From NCBI GenBank assembly GCA_021464245.1, contig JADCRB010000068.1:12098544-12162543 (forward strand): a DNA stretch of 64,000 nt. The letters run 5' to 3'. Below are positions 47,806 to 60,900 of the stretch, piece by piece (the stretch's first letter is position 1; each line of letters opens with the position of its first letter). Source of the stretch: Carallia brachiata. Lineage: Eukaryota; Streptophyta; Magnoliopsida; Malpighiales; Rhizophoraceae. The position numbers and the translations under genes are program-made. Under the pieces are notes generated by a model. The model worked only from the letters and a program-made list of their open reading frames with translations, made no database searches and had not been told where the DNA came from.

Positions 47806-47879
47806 CACGCTGCAAAGTTTTTGAGTCTTTTTTTTTTTTCCCCCAAAAAAAATGGAGAAAATAACAAAACGAGGCAACT

Positions 47880-50538
47880 TGATCGAAATGTTGTGTTGTT
47901 TGATTGTCTGCTTTTTTGTTGCTCATGGATTTCTCGGAGAGTTATGAATTCTTAAAAGTTTTTATAATTAGAGTTTAAAAAATATTTAAACTTTAAATTA
48001 ATTTTAAACTTTTTAATTTTTATTTTATATGAATTTTTTTGATAAAAATTAGTTAAATCGATATGTACATAATACATTTATGTTGCATATTTTACCAAAA
48101 TTTTCTTTTTTCTCCTACACAATAAAAGCAAACACTCGTAAGTTTTAGTAGAAAATGTTTTGAGTTTAGCTTTTAGCTTTTTATATGCAAGAAAGAATAA
48201 AAATTCAGAGAAATATATATATATAGACATTTTTAAAGTATATTTAAGGAATTTTTATATAAATTCACTTAAGTCAAACTATGCATTTAACAAATTCTTT
48301 TGAAAGATTTATATGAAATAAAAATTAAAAATTTATAACTGGTTTGAAAATATAAAATATTTTAGAGCTCAATTTAAAAATTCCTAAAAGTTTAAGATTG
48401 GAATTAGAAGTTAATACAACAAAGAATCAAAAAAGACATAAATTTATATAACTGATACTTATATAATTATGATTTTTATTATTAATTATAATAAAATTAA
48501 AGATTTAAAAATTTGAATTATTTTCAGGTTATATATTATGAGTCGAGTTTTGATCATATTTTTAAGAGAGGTAGAGTTGAACCATCAAATAAAGTCAGAT
48601 CAAACTTTGACACTTCTATTTGTACCCTTGTTTCTTCTTCCTCTTTCTTTTTCTTTTCCTTCCCTTTTCTTTTGTTATTTTGATTTTTAAACACTCTTCT
48701 ACTCTTATTGTTCCGTATTAATATTTGCAATTTAGTACTTCTTTTTGTAACCAAATTAAAATTCTAAACAAAAATAATAAGAAACTATTCAAAATTTTCA
48801 TCCATTCATGCAGCTCAAGTATTCCAAGTGTTATATTTTTTTTTTTTTAATTTTTCAGCAATGAAACGAGGGAATAAGCTGCGTAGCCAATTATTTTTAT
48901 ATAATAATCAACCCATCATTGAACTATTAGTTATGACAACAATCCATTTCTTTGTTGGTTTGACTTATTAGCTAAGTTTAGTTACAATACTTACGAAAAT
49001 TATACATTGAAACAATGGCTGGTATCAGAAAAATGTCTTTTGACATTAAGTCGAGAAAAAAAAAAAACCGACAGCAGAATAATTTTCCAGCACATCGTGT
49101 AATTATCTCTAAATTAAAATACACCTTCTGTCTTGACTTTGAAAATGCAGGTAAGTAGTCTAAATAATTTCTTCCTTCAGTTTGGAATATGCGAAGACTT
49201 GTGAACAGATTCTTTTTTTTTTAACATAAAAAAGATGCATTACAATTATATTAATATTTATAAGTTTTAGTTAGAAGTCATCGTGATGTTCTAATTTAAC
49301 CACTCCATAAAACAAAACCTTTCACTCAGCGGCCTTTCCTTTTTTAAAATGAGTTGTAAATAAGGGTATGTTTGTTTTGTGTAAAAAAATTTATAGGAAT
49401 TTTTTTTATTTTTTAATATTATTTTATGTAAAACTAATAGTTAACAGAAAATTTTAGAGAAAATTTTAAAATTTTCAAGAAAAATAACTTATGCTATAAG
49501 TGTAAGTTATATTTAAAAAAATATATAAAATATACTTTAAGTGAGTAATAAAAGAATATCATTATTTTCATTAAAAAAAAAATTTTGTAAATATTTTAAT
49601 AAAATAAATTATTTTTTAATAAACAAACATACAGTAAGCTATTATGGAGAAGGCGACAAATTTTGATATAAAACACAGATTGATAGTTTGGTTTGGTCAC
49701 TTATATGATGTCTCCATCTAGGGCTGTCATTCGCGTGTAAAAACCGCATTTTCTTTCTAATTTTAGTGACCATTTTCATTTTTGGTAAAAAGTTTATGCA
49801 CGGGAGACGAAATTGACTCGCAGAAAGGGATTATGTTGACCTCAGTGTGGCTAGAAAGTTTTTGTGTTTTTTTTTTTTGCTAAGAGTAAAAGTATTAAAT
49901 TTTGACATGATCTCATGAGTTGACTCAAACTCATGCAAGAAAATTAGACGAAAATTTAACTCGAGAAGAACTTGAACTGAAAATGATTGAATCTCAAATA
50001 ATCTAAAAACTTAGGGTCAAACCTGAATTTACTCTTTTGACTTAAGAGAAAAAAAAATAAGATAAAAAATTATAACATTTAAATCATATATTTTATATTA
50101 CAAATAATATAAATTTTACTATTGTCATTATAAATTTTAATTATAAACTCTTACTACATATTTGAGTTTTTTTTTTATAAATTTTCAGATTTTATTTTGA
50201 ATTTTTATATTTTCTTAAAAAAATTTCTTGAATTATTTTTTATTCTACAATTTTCTTTGATTTTTAAGAATTTTTTAAAAATTTTCTAAAATTTTTAGAT
50301 TTTTAATTTTTTATAAAAATATCACGTCATAAAAAAAATGATGATATGACTAACCTGTGAGTAGACTTGAACTTGAAGTGATCAATTCTAAATGATCAGA
50401 AGGTAATTTGACTAGAAAATAAATTAATCCAAAATAAACTAAACTCGAAATAATTCAACTCAAATCTGACCCAATAACCTATTTTGACACCTTTGACTAA
50501 AAGCCACTAAATATGCAACAAATTGAAAAAAAAAAATA
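47880..50538. other. AT-rich intergenic region
   Basis: No gene recognised. Around 47950-48390 the ends are loosely inverted (TTCTTAAAAGTTTTTATAATT against CTTTTAGGAATTTTTAAATT), suggesting another decayed foldback element. Around 49900-50490 there are repeated ACTCAAACTCATG / TTTGACAC words similar in style to the TCGGGT-rich element near the right end of the window. Confidence 0.4.
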
Positions 50539-50547
50539 TGAAGAACC

Positions 50548-51210
50548 ATAATTTTAAAAACTAGATAGATCCAATGGTCGGACCAAAAAAGTGATAAATT
50601 GAAGTCTAGACCGGTCTAGTTTTGCCATAGAATTGGAGTAAGAAATAAACTGCTTGAAAATTAGCTAAACTGGCCTAAATTGAGTTGAAACGGTGACCCA
50701 AAAATTAGTAAACCGGACGGTTCAATGTTGACTCAGGTTATTTCTTTAAATTCTCCAAAATGATGCCATTTTATTTGATTTTTTTCTTTTGTTTTGAAAA
50801 AAAATTAAGGTGAATCACACCTATTTACACTAATGAAAAATATAATATTTTTGGATTATATGTTAGCTCTATGGTATTTTATTTTTAGATATGAATACTT
50901 TATTTATAACTTTATGATATTTTATTTTTGATATAAATGCTCTAACTCTATTGAATCATTTAATTAAAAAACTATCTTAAATATCTTGTACTTTAATTCT
51001 ATTTCGGTTGTGAGTCAGTTTCTATTACATTTTTTTAGGGTTATATTGTTTGTTTGTTAGTAAAAAAATTATAAATTATAAGTCTTTATTATTATTTTAC
51101 TAAATAAAAATTAATCTATTGATTCAACTGTCAAGTTATTGGTTAAACCGTTATCCCACTAATTCGATTTTCTCACCAAGCCAATAACTAATTCGATTTT
51201 AAAAATTATG
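50548..51210. mobile_element. 663-bp Mutator-like MITE
   Basis: Flanked by 9-bp near-identical repeats TGAAGAACC (50539-50547) and TGAAGAACT (51211-51219). The ends are inverted: ATAATTTTAAAAAC at the left and, read on the minus strand, CATAATTTTTAAAATCGAA at the right. Inside, GGTCGGACC, GACCGGTCTAG and GGTTCAATG words near the left are echoed by GGTTAAACCG words near the right. No coding capacity. Confidence 0.72.
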
Positions 51211-52038
51211 TGAAGAACTGTTGAATAGTGTAATCACTCTCGTTGAAAATTTTGTACGTACTTATTGTATATTTCTTATCTTTAATTCTTTGTTGCACAT
51301 TTAATCATTTTTTATGCACAAAAAAAAATAGATGTACAAAAAAGAACATTAATTTATTTTTGACAATAAATTTACATTTTTAATTTAAAAAATTTAATAA
51401 AATTAATATTTTGCTTACTATAGCATCACATCAGTTTCATTAATGTATCAAACTCGTTCATTTTTTATCGCCTTCAGATTTTTTTGTAATCTAAAAAATA
51501 GTAGTTAAAATAGACAATCACTCTAAATATAAAGGCAAATGTTCCACTCTCAATAAAGATTTTTGGCTGAGTAAAAAACCTTCCACGTTTGTAAAGTAAG
51601 GTCTAGCCACTAAATCAACCCATACCACTATTGATGCCTCTGAATTTCCTCAACGCATGCATACTCGCAGATGCACATAGATTGTCTTTTTTGGTTTAAG
51701 CACGTATATTATCTTTTCTTTTTTTTGTGTAAAAAATGAGAAGATTATAGTGGTACCTTATAATCCTACCAGGGAATATTGCATGTACTCTCAAAATAAT
51801 TTTTAAACTATCTGAATAATTACAGTATAACTTAACGTTACAAAATAGAAGAGTATATTTAGACGTATATTATCTTTGTGCTTAGGGCAACGACGAGGTT
51901 CTAGCCAAGTTGCGTCTATCCCTTGTTAAAAACTATTTTCAAACCCCTCTTGCGCCTGGGTTTGGCCCAGGCCCGAAATATTAAGCGGCCCAAAAAATTT
52001 TATTTTATCTTTTTCTAATTCTTTTGCAACATACTTTA
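51211..52038. other. AT-rich spacer
   Basis: No gene recognised. A patch near 51890-51990 (TTGCGTCTATCCCTTG, GGTTTGGCCCAGGCCCG) is more GC-rich and contains the small palindrome GGCCCAGGCCC, but shows no coding similarity. Confidence 0.4.
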
Positions 52039-52048
52039 TTAATTCTTA

Positions 52049-53832
52049 GGGATAAGCATATTTTTAGTCCTATACGTTTACCTCTCTTTTACGCAGCTCC
52101 ATAACGTTAGAGCCATTTTATTTAAGTCCTACACGTTAGCGAGTAATTTTAATCAAGTCCAAATTTGGACGGAGGGTTATTTGACCGTTAAAATCAGCGT
52201 TGACCTCAATTAAAATATTATAAAAAAATTAAAATACGTGATTTTAACGTATTAAAATGAATACAAAATAAAAATACACTATTTTTAATAGATATCAAAA
52301 TATAATTTTAAAAAAATTCAATAAATTTAAAAATAAAAAATAAAAAGTTAAAGAATTTAGTTGAAAATCTAGTTACCGTTAAATACTGTTTTAACTACGT
52401 TAAAATATATAAAAATAGAAATACGTCATTTTAATGTATTAAAGTGAAAAAAATAGAAATATGTCATTTTCACTAAATATACATAAATATAATTATAAAA
52501 AAATTAAAATTTTAATAAATTTAAAAACAAAAAAAAAATTAAAGAAATTCAAATAAAGACGTGATTGACTGTTAAATACTGCTTTGACTACATTAAAATA
52601 TTATAAAAAATAAAAATATATTATTTTAACTTATTAAAATGAATGAAGAAATAGAAATATGTCATTTTGATTAAATATACGTAAAAATAATTGCAAAAAA
52701 ATTAAAAAATTAAAATTTCAATAAATTTAAAAACAAAAAAATTTATAAAAAAAACCCAAAAGTAATAAAAGAAAATTATTAATTTTTTAGAAAATAATTT
52801 TAAAATTATTAAAAATTAAAAAAATTAAATAAAATATAAAAAAATTAATTTCTCCCCATTCTTTCCTCTTTCTCTCTCCTCCCTCCTCTCTTTCTCTCTC
52901 ATCACCTCTCTCTGCTCTCTCCTCGCCTCTCTCTCCTCCATCTCTGTCTTCTCCCTCCTCCCTTCCTCCCTTTCTCTCTCCTTGTCATATAAGATCCAAT
53001 TTTATGTTCATATAATCCAACAATTTTTTTTTGTACAAAAATGTGAAAGCAGGCAGGAAGAGGACGATGACAAGAAAGAGAAAGGGATGAAGGAAAAGAG
53101 AGGGGGAAGGAGGGAGAGAGAGAGACGAAGGGGAGAGAGGCGAGGAGAGAGAGAGAGAGAGAGGAGGGAGAGGAGAGAAAGGAATGGAGAAGAGAGAATG
53201 AATTTTTTATTTTTCTTTTATTTTTTTAAATTGTTGATAATTTTAAAAATATTTTAAAAATTAATTTTTGTATAAACCAAAATTTATAATTTTCTTTTCA
53301 TTTTTTTTTAAATTTAGTGAAATTTTAATTTTTTTTTACAATTGTATTTATGATATTTAATCAAAATGACATATTTTTTTTTTTATTCACTTTAATAAGT
53401 TAAAATGACATATTTTATTTTTTTTATTCACTTTAATACTTAAAATGACGTATTTTTATTTTTTCATAATATTTTCACGTAGTCAAAGCAGTATTTAACA
53501 GTCAACCAGTCTCCAACTAATTTTTTTTTTTTCTTTGTTTTTAAATTATTGAAATTTTTTTATTTTTTATAATTATATTTACATATATTTATTCAAAATA
53601 GCGTATTTTTATTTTTTTATTCACTTTAATACGTTAAAATCAAGTATTTTTATTTTTTTTATAATATTTTAATGCGGTCAATGTTGTATTTAACGGTCAA
53701 CCAAACGTCCGTCAAAAATTGGACTCGATTAAAATGACTCATTAACGTGTAGTACTTAAATAAAACGGCTCTAACGTTATGGAGCTGCGTAAAAAAAGGA
53801 CAAACGTATAGGACTAAAAATATGCTTATCCC
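52049..53832. mobile_element. 1.78-kb giant hairpin TIR element (Mutator-like, non-coding)
   Basis: Ends read GGGATAAGCATATTTTTAGT at the left and the same inverted at the right, flanked by identical 10-bp repeats TTAATTCTTA (52039-52048 and 53833-53842). Inverted similarity continues across nearly the whole element: the TCCATAACGTTAGAGCC region, the GACCGTTAAA sub-repeats, and a pyrimidine-rich tract (about 52851-52985) mirrored by a purine-rich tract (about 53054-53200). The left arm holds three sub-repeats of about 192 bp (near 52183, 52375, 52567), while the right arm keeps about two (near 53480, 53680). Only about 50-70 bases at the centre are unpaired. No transposase. Confidence 0.88.
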
Positions 53833-53842
53833 TTAATTCTTA

Positions 53843-54620
53843 ATTCTGGTAGACACACAAAGTCAAAAACCTTCTCATAACTTTACACCTCTTTTGAAAA
53901 AAAAAAAAAATATATATATATATATATCTATAGGAGAGAAAAATAGTAGAAAAGAAAATTAAAGGTGAGAAAATTTTCTTATTTTTTATGTGTTTTAGAA
54001 AAGGTATCATGAAGAAAAAATTTATAAATCTTCGATTAGAGAAGAGTAAAAAATAAATTTAAAGAAAATAATATTGTAATACTAATTTTATATTTCATAG
54101 TTAAAATACTAAATGTAAATATATTATTAAAATAATTAAAATCCTAAATTTTAAAAAATCATTATTATTATTTTATAAAAAGTTCCTGTTAGCGGAAAGC
54201 TTGTTAGTGGAAAGAGATTGTTTTTTTTTCGGTGCTAAGTGCAAAAAGATTGTTAGGAACAATTTTGTTATATAGTTAGAGAATTTAATCAAAATTTAAT
54301 TAAAATGATGTTATGCTAACATTATTTTATGATTTACATATTTTTTTTATTTACATAAAATTTAAATTAATATCATCTTAAATAAATTTTAATTATATCA
54401 TCCGACTACCTATCTTTTTCTTACTAAGAATTCGGTCAATACAACATCTAAAAAAGTACAATAGCCTGTCTGCTTATATATATATATATAAAATAAAAAA
54501 CACAAAGAGCCTCAAAGAATAATATTGTGATATAGTTGTAATTTTGAGAAATTGTCAAGGATGATAATGTCTTTGTACAAAATTTTCAGGGGATGAACAA
54601 CTTTTCCTCACAGTCCAGGG
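53843..54620. other. AT-rich spacer
   Basis: No gene or clear element. It has a short TA run near 54474-54490 and poly-A/T tracts. Confidence 0.4.
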
Positions 54621-54629
54621 AATAAAAAA

Positions 54630-55103
54630 TGAGATATACATTTATTTAGTTTTAAATTTTTAAATTTTTTTATTTAAATTTTAAATTTTTTTGAAATTTT
54701 ATTTTAGTTTTAAACCTTTTGATTTTACTTCAAATCAGTTTTTCCGTTAGTCAAACCGTTAAAAATTACTGTTAACTAACGAAAATCTTTTTAAAAAAGT
54801 AAAATATACTATTTTAATTCACTAGTTAATAGAAATATGTTATGTAATATTAAAAAAAATAATAAATAAATAAATAAAATTAAAATTTCAACTTACATGT
54901 TACATTTTAAGAGTAAAATACAAGTATTTAATAATAAAAAAAATTTAAATAATATATTTTACTATTTTAAAAAAATTTCTGTTAATCAATAGTAATTTTT
55001 AACAATTTGACTAATAAAAGGACTAATTTAATATAAAATTAAAAAATTTAGAACTTAAATGAGAAAAATTTTAAAAATTTAAAATTAAACCAATACATAT
55101 CCC
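54630..55103. mobile_element. 474-bp Mutator-like MITE, decayed relative of 25438-25905
   Basis: Perfect 9-bp target duplications AATAAAAAA (54621-54629 and 55104-55112). Same ends (TGAGATATACATTTATTTAG and, inverted, GGGATATGTATT), same CAAATCAGT..TTCCGTTAGTCAAACCGTTA arm words. Compared with the U2 copy, many C and G bases have become T and A (for example TCAGTCCTTCCG to TCAGTTTTTCCG), consistent with an older, methylated insertion. Confidence 0.88.
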
Positions 55104-55112
55104 AATAAAAAA

Positions 55113-56040
55113 CTGTGGAGTGCGGAGGAAACAAGACAACTTTGCTTCCCTATTATGAACAGTAAATTTGCTTTCCAAATATAAAAATAACCAATTTTCA
55201 CTCCTAAATCCTCCGTTTTACGCCCTTTTCCCCAATCCTAGCAGGGCAGTAAAGATTAAAAGAATGTGAAGTTTTATGGAACCGTTGGATAAGGTTTTAA
55301 ATAATACCTCAATATTTTAGGTGTAAAAATATAATGCAATTCAATTATTGTAAAAGACAATAACATTTGTCTATTTACAAGTTTATTACATTATAAGTTA
55401 TATTATAGAGATAACTCTTCACTTTACTTAATGTCTCGATTAGATATTTTTAAAGGAAAAAGAAAAAAAAATGAAAAGAAAAATATTTTCTATTCATTTT
55501 CTTTTCTATTCGTTTTAAATTAATCTAAACAACTACTTTTTACTTTTTGTCTCATAAATTACTATTTATTTTTTCTCACAACTTTCTAATCATTACTTTC
55601 TATCAATCATAATATCATTATTACTATTCTATTTTCTTTTTTATTCACTTTCTAATCAAAATCTTACTATTCAATCACACCCTAAATCTCACACCATATT
55701 TTTATAAGATTATAAATTATATCTCTATGATAAAAATTTTATTATAATATCTTCTAAAAGACAAAATAACATTTTTTTGATGTAAAATAAAGTTTTCATA
55801 AAAATCTTTTATGTTAACGAAATAATTAAATATCATAAGAAATCTTAAAAATATAGCATTTGTACTTTAAAGATAAAAGTTTTATATTTGAATTATGTGA
55901 TATTTATGTGAGTAAAAAAAATTATTATTATTTTATAATTTATGGATCAATAAATATTTTCATAAAATAATAAATATAAAAAAATAACAAAATTTACAAA
56001 AAGACAATAATAATGAAAAAGGAAAATAAAAACAAGAATA
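55113..56040. other. Intergenic spacer before CSU1
   Basis: AT-rich, no gene recognised. The last 200 bases before the gene become richer in G and C and probably hold its promoter. Confidence 0.4.
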
Positions 56041-56108
56041 AAATACGAGAGAACCGACCGAGCCAATCAAATCGATTGCAACAGGCCCTTTCCGAAAACA
56101 TTGCTAGC

Positions 56109-56116
56109 TAGGGTTT
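56109..56116 (+). promoter_or_regulatory. Telo-box-like motif TAGGGTTT in the CSU1 leader
   Basis: TAGGGTTT lies about 125 bp before the start codon. In plants this motif (AAACCCTA on the other strand) is common near the transcription start of broadly expressed genes. Motif evidence only. Confidence 0.35.
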
Positions 56117-56238
56117 CGACATTCTTCTGCCAAATCCAATCCCGCAGATTCGGACCCAATTAAACCCACAAAAACCTCCGAAACCAATTCAATTGTTGTC
56201 TAAAAAAAAACAGCAACCGCAACAACGACAAGAAGAAG

Positions 56239-57983
56239 ATGCCGCAGAGACACTCGAAGAACAACAACGACTTAGCGTTCTTCACCTACGACGAGAAGCG
56301 TCGGCTCGGGTATGGGACCCAGAGGGAGAGGCTCGGCAAGGACTCCATAAAGCCCTTCGACGCTTGCTGCCTCTGCCTGAAGCCCGTCATCGATCCAATG
56401 TCTTGCCAGAAAGGCCACGTCTTTTGTAAAGAGTGCATTCTCGAGTGCCTCTTGTCCCAGAAAAAGGACATTCAAAGGTTTTGTTTTTTATTGATTATTA
56501 TTATTTACTATTATTATTGTTATTGTTGTTATTATTCCTATGTTATGTCTTTGATTTATTGTTATTATCATTATTTTTTTTGGTTTTTGGGTATGATTTT
56601 CCAGGTGGGTTTTTGTTCTTTTTAGCGATTAGGGGGACCTGGGAAGTCAACCTGATTTCCTTGCTGCGTTTTTGGTAATGGGAATTTCAGAATTTATCAG
56701 ATGGGCATGTTAGATGTTTGTGTTTGACTTGGATTTATGATGGGGTTTTTGTTCAATTCGAGATGGGAGTTTAGGGATAGGAACTAAAATGGGGATTGGG
56801 GGAATTATTGATGGATTTCTTTGATAGATTAGCATGGGTATTGAGGTTCATCGGGGAAGTTCTTCAGCATGTTACTTGTTTTCCGTTGCTTGCAAACTAG
56901 CTGGATACATATTGAGATATAAAATGGCTGTTGTTGCATCTGTCTTTCATTTCCGATTGGTGGTTTTCTTTTGCAATGTGAATTCCCTTTGTTTGCTGCT
57001 TGTGTATAGACATATGTTGATGTAAACTGTGTGTTCCCAACTGACTTCGGACCTTAGGTCTTCGGATTATTGACATTGGGAATCTTTAGTGTTTTGGACT
57101 TTCTCTCTGTGTGTGTGAGATGAATTGTGCCTTTGTATCATAGGTACAAGTATGAACTCTTTTACATGTTCTGCCTGCGGTCAGTAGGGAGAGTTCAGCA
57201 GGGTGGACACCTGCAAGATGTTGTGTGATAATTTATTTTGGGGTTTTCTTATCTTTTCAAAGTTTCCTTTGCTTTGTTGAGGAACGTGTTTCTCTTTTAC
57301 CTGGCAGGAAGCTAGCTGCTCATGAGTCACAGAAGCAACAAGAGAAGGAAGAGGAGGAAGAGAAACTCATGGTACGGAAAGCCAGAGAACTTGATGCGTT
57401 TGATCAGCAAAACCATGGTGCGGTTCCACAGTACAATGATAGAAATCAGAGCCATGACAAACATGGTTTCCATGGTGCAAACAGCGTGAAGGTCACTTCA
57501 TATGAAGAGGAAGCACTCCGAACAATGAAAGCATTTTGGCTGCCTTCTGCTACGCCAGAAGCTCCTGTTAAAGTCGACGCCCCTTCTACAAGTACAGTCT
57601 GTCCGGAAGGGAAAGAGAAACTTAAGCTGAAGAGCCTTTTTCCCATATACTTCACGGAAGATAACAATGAAAAAAAGAAATCCAGTTCTCTTGACAAGAC
57701 CTATATCTGTCCTAGCTGCAAAGTTACTCTGACCAACACACTCTCATTGGTGGCACTCAGCTCATGTGGCCATGTCTTCTGCAAGAAGTGTGCTGACAGG
57801 TTTATGGCCGTTGATAAGGTTTGTCTGGTTTGTAATAGAGGATGCAAAGAAAGGAATTTGATTAACTTGGAAAAGGGTGGCACTGGCTTTGCTGGCCATG
57901 GGGATAATCTTTTAGCAACAGACTTTAAGCATTTGGGTAGCGGCACAGGATTGGGACTTGTGAGGCCATCAACAAAGGTTTAA
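56239..57983 (+). CDS. NOSIP/CSU1-type RING/U-box E3 ubiquitin ligase
   Basis: Two exons: 56239-56477 and 57308-57983, joined at AAAG|GTTTTG and CTGGCAG|GAAGC with the split codon AG|G. The product is 304 residues, the normal family length. Residues 1-40 (MPQRHSKNNNDLAFFTYDEK) are the hallmark NOSIP start. Residues 43-80 form an N-terminal variant zinc finger (C43, C44, C46, C56, H60, C63, C66). Residues 84-110 are a charged coiled region (QQEKEEEEEKL). Residues 214-255 form the C-terminal RING (C214, C217, C233, H235, C238, C241, C252, C255). The tail HLGSGTGLGLVRP is conserved. It matches Arabidopsis At1g61620, COP1 SUPPRESSOR 1, a ubiquitin ligase reported to target COP1 and SPA1 in light signalling; animal NOSIP binds nitric oxide synthase. 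It probably acts in the nucleus. The 830-bp intron contains T-rich, TTATTATTG-rich sequence. Confidence 0.96.
56478..57307 (+). other. Intron of the CSU1 gene
   Basis: Begins GTTTTG and ends CTGGCAG, 830 bp, phase 2. The start is rich in TTATTATTG repeats. Reading straight through it meets a stop, so splicing is required for the RING domain to be translated. Confidence 0.9.
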
Positions 57984-60900
57984 GGTAGGATGTGATTTTT
58001 TTTTTTGGTTGCCTGCTTTCTGCCCATGAGTGTAAGTTGCGCCAAGGTTCGTCAATTGCCTGGCATTCTATCTATCTGCAGTTCCAATTTGTTTACCTTT
58101 GATCTGTTAATTACTTATCTTGTTATTTTCTTTTCTCCAAATAAGATGTAGCTGTACTCCGTATCATAGTTGATTTATCGTTGATGTCATAACTTAAACA
58201 CAATGCTTAATTAAATCTGTGATGTGTATTTGATGTCATGATCTCCTAAGCTCACGTTCGTTGTCCGCTTGAACTATTTCACCATTTTTATGGTGCCCAA
58301 TGCCGTTGCCTTTCAGTTCATTCGCACCATTTTAGGAGAATGGATGAGGTTGAAGGCGTGCAAGATGCTCATGGATCCCCATGTGCATTTCCATGGGCTG
58401 CTTGGACCTCGTAACCATTTGTTAGTGACCATCAGTGGATCCTTCCCGTAACTTCTGCGAAAGATTTGCAGTATGTTAGGAAAGAAATTTGATTGACGGG
58501 AAAAGATCCAACCATAACAAAAGGGGTTGGTTCAAAGTCAGTAGGTACTATATGTGTCCCCAAGACGACGAAACTATTGATCATTGTTGCTTTATTCCAA
58601 GTATTCGAGAAGCATCTGGAATCTGTTCCTAGCCATCTTCCGGCTGCACATCACATTTTCATTTTCTTGGGAAATTTCTCTTTAGGAGAATCGGAAGTAG
58701 TTTTACTTGAATTTTCTTGTTAGTCCATTATGCGTATGCAAGTTTTATCTGTGGTGAAAGAAACACGGGTTTTTGAGAACGAGTGCTCAACAGAATTATG
58801 AGTTTTTTTGGCATTGCGGTTCAGCTAACATAATTGACTGTTTGGTAACATAAAAGTAAAAATGAAAAATTTCGGATGAAATAGAAAAGAAGCACTAAAG
58901 TTCTTATATATTGTTAAAAATATTCACTACTTCATATAGCAGTGAGAACTTTTGTCCAAAAATTTGTGGAAGTGTGTGGCAAGTTTCTTTTGTTATTATT
59001 GGTTTTTTCATTGCGTCAAAAATATTGTAGTCGCGCTTAAGGCTTAATTAATCTCTACGTGTTCTTGTTAATTGCAATTCGCAAGTGTTAAAATTTTATC
59101 AAATACCAACAAATTTGCTTTGAATCAAAACGTAAGTGTTTTGAACCATGATTACGATCTCAAATACATTCTATATGTACCGTAAGGTGTGAAGTGAAAT
59201 TGTATTGTATGTTATGATTAGACTTGTTACAGGATTACAATGTGATATTTGAAATAGTAATAAAATGGTATATTGCTTCTGCACAGGTGGAGTGCACAAG
59301 GACCTTCCAGCCAATTCTTAATGTTTCTTCCCATGTTTTCTTCTTTGCTTTGTAGCCATGAGAACATAGTTGAGCATTAGGGACTTTTTAATTTTAAATA
59401 TGAGTCAAATTAACTTAATGTCGAATGTAAGTAAAAATAAAAAAAGTTTAACTGTAATTCAATGAAAATATAAATATAATAAAAAATTTTGTGTAGTCTA
59501 AAATTATGTGCACATATTATATTAAGAAGAGAGTTAAGTAGGGTAAGCACCTAAACATTATTGACTTTGTGAGCATTCTGTTGAACTTCTCAGTGAAATT
59601 TTCATCTTCAATTATGATTATCAAATTAAATTTCATTGACCAAAGATGTAATTCCACAAGTTTCTCATACAAAAGGAAAAAGAGGAGAAAATTTTCTTAT
59701 ACCCATATGTGAACAACCACAAATGTAATTTGGGGGCTTTTTTTTGTTAAAAAAATATCATTTGGAATTACTAAAATGAAAATTATTTCTTTTAGATTTA
59801 GGATGGGTTTTTTTGAAGGCCATGAATTCTTAAGATTTTGCCCCCGTCTAAAGGAAAAAAAGAATTTGAGTCTAAAAGTTTTTTTTATCAAATCAATTAA
59901 ATTTCCCTTCGAGTGATCCTAAAAATCTCTTGTGCATTCAGTTTTTTTGTTTTTTTTAGTCTAATAAGTAAAAAAATTTGTTAAATTATGAGTAAAATAA
60001 TGAAAATTATGTTCTATATTTTTATAAATTTCACGCCATCTTTATTAAAATTAAAATATAAGACCTTTAAAAGTAAAACCTAAGTTCTAGTGCTACAAAT
60101 AAAAATTAAGCCAAAGTTGACAAGACTACTAATATTATGTATTTGTAAAAAACCATAGTTGTTTGAATATCATCTATCCCTCAATATTTCCTCGGCCTAC
60201 AGCCTAGGATTTGGTTGTCTTTGGAACCCCAACCATAATCCGAACAAGTTTTTTGTCAAAGGATTTGATTGTCTGATAGTTTGGACCTTAATTGACAATA
60301 TGATTGTTACCTCAAAAAAAAAAAAAAAATGACAATATGATTGCGAATTGGCAATGTGATACACTGATACTATGTGAATATGTGATCCATTTTCTCGCAG
60401 TTATGTACATCATACATAGAGGCACTTATAAGGGATCGAGATATTATTTAAGAGAAAAAATATATGGGCTGATGTTTGGTGTGTCGATTTTTGTACCGAA
60501 TGGAATCGTGACTGTTATTTTTGAAACGAAAATTGATATTTTTGCAACACTTGTTATTTTTACGTTTCAAAAATATCAGTTGCGGTTTCAAAAATAACAG
60601 GCGCGGTTTATCTCGGGACAAAACCCGAGACATTTTACCCGGCCCATGTAACCTTACTCATTATTTAATTAGATTCAATGTGTTTGCTTAGCTTTTATAG
60701 TCTAAAAGCTAGTCAGAGTCTAGATTTGAACCATAGTAAAAAAAAAAAAAATTATTCTCAAATATAGTTAATAGTTTAATAATAATTTGACGCCGTTTCT
60801 TTCCATCTTAATTTGGGTTTAAGTTCCATGAGGGGTGTCCGTAGATTTGACCATTGGTTTTGGCTAATTTAATTGTGCTTTTGTGCATTTTTATTTTTAA

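Noticed and set aside
52982..53257. Open frame of 91 codons rich in Arg and Glu
   Set aside because: It comes from the GA-rich tract of the giant hairpin element and is low-complexity sequence, not a gene.
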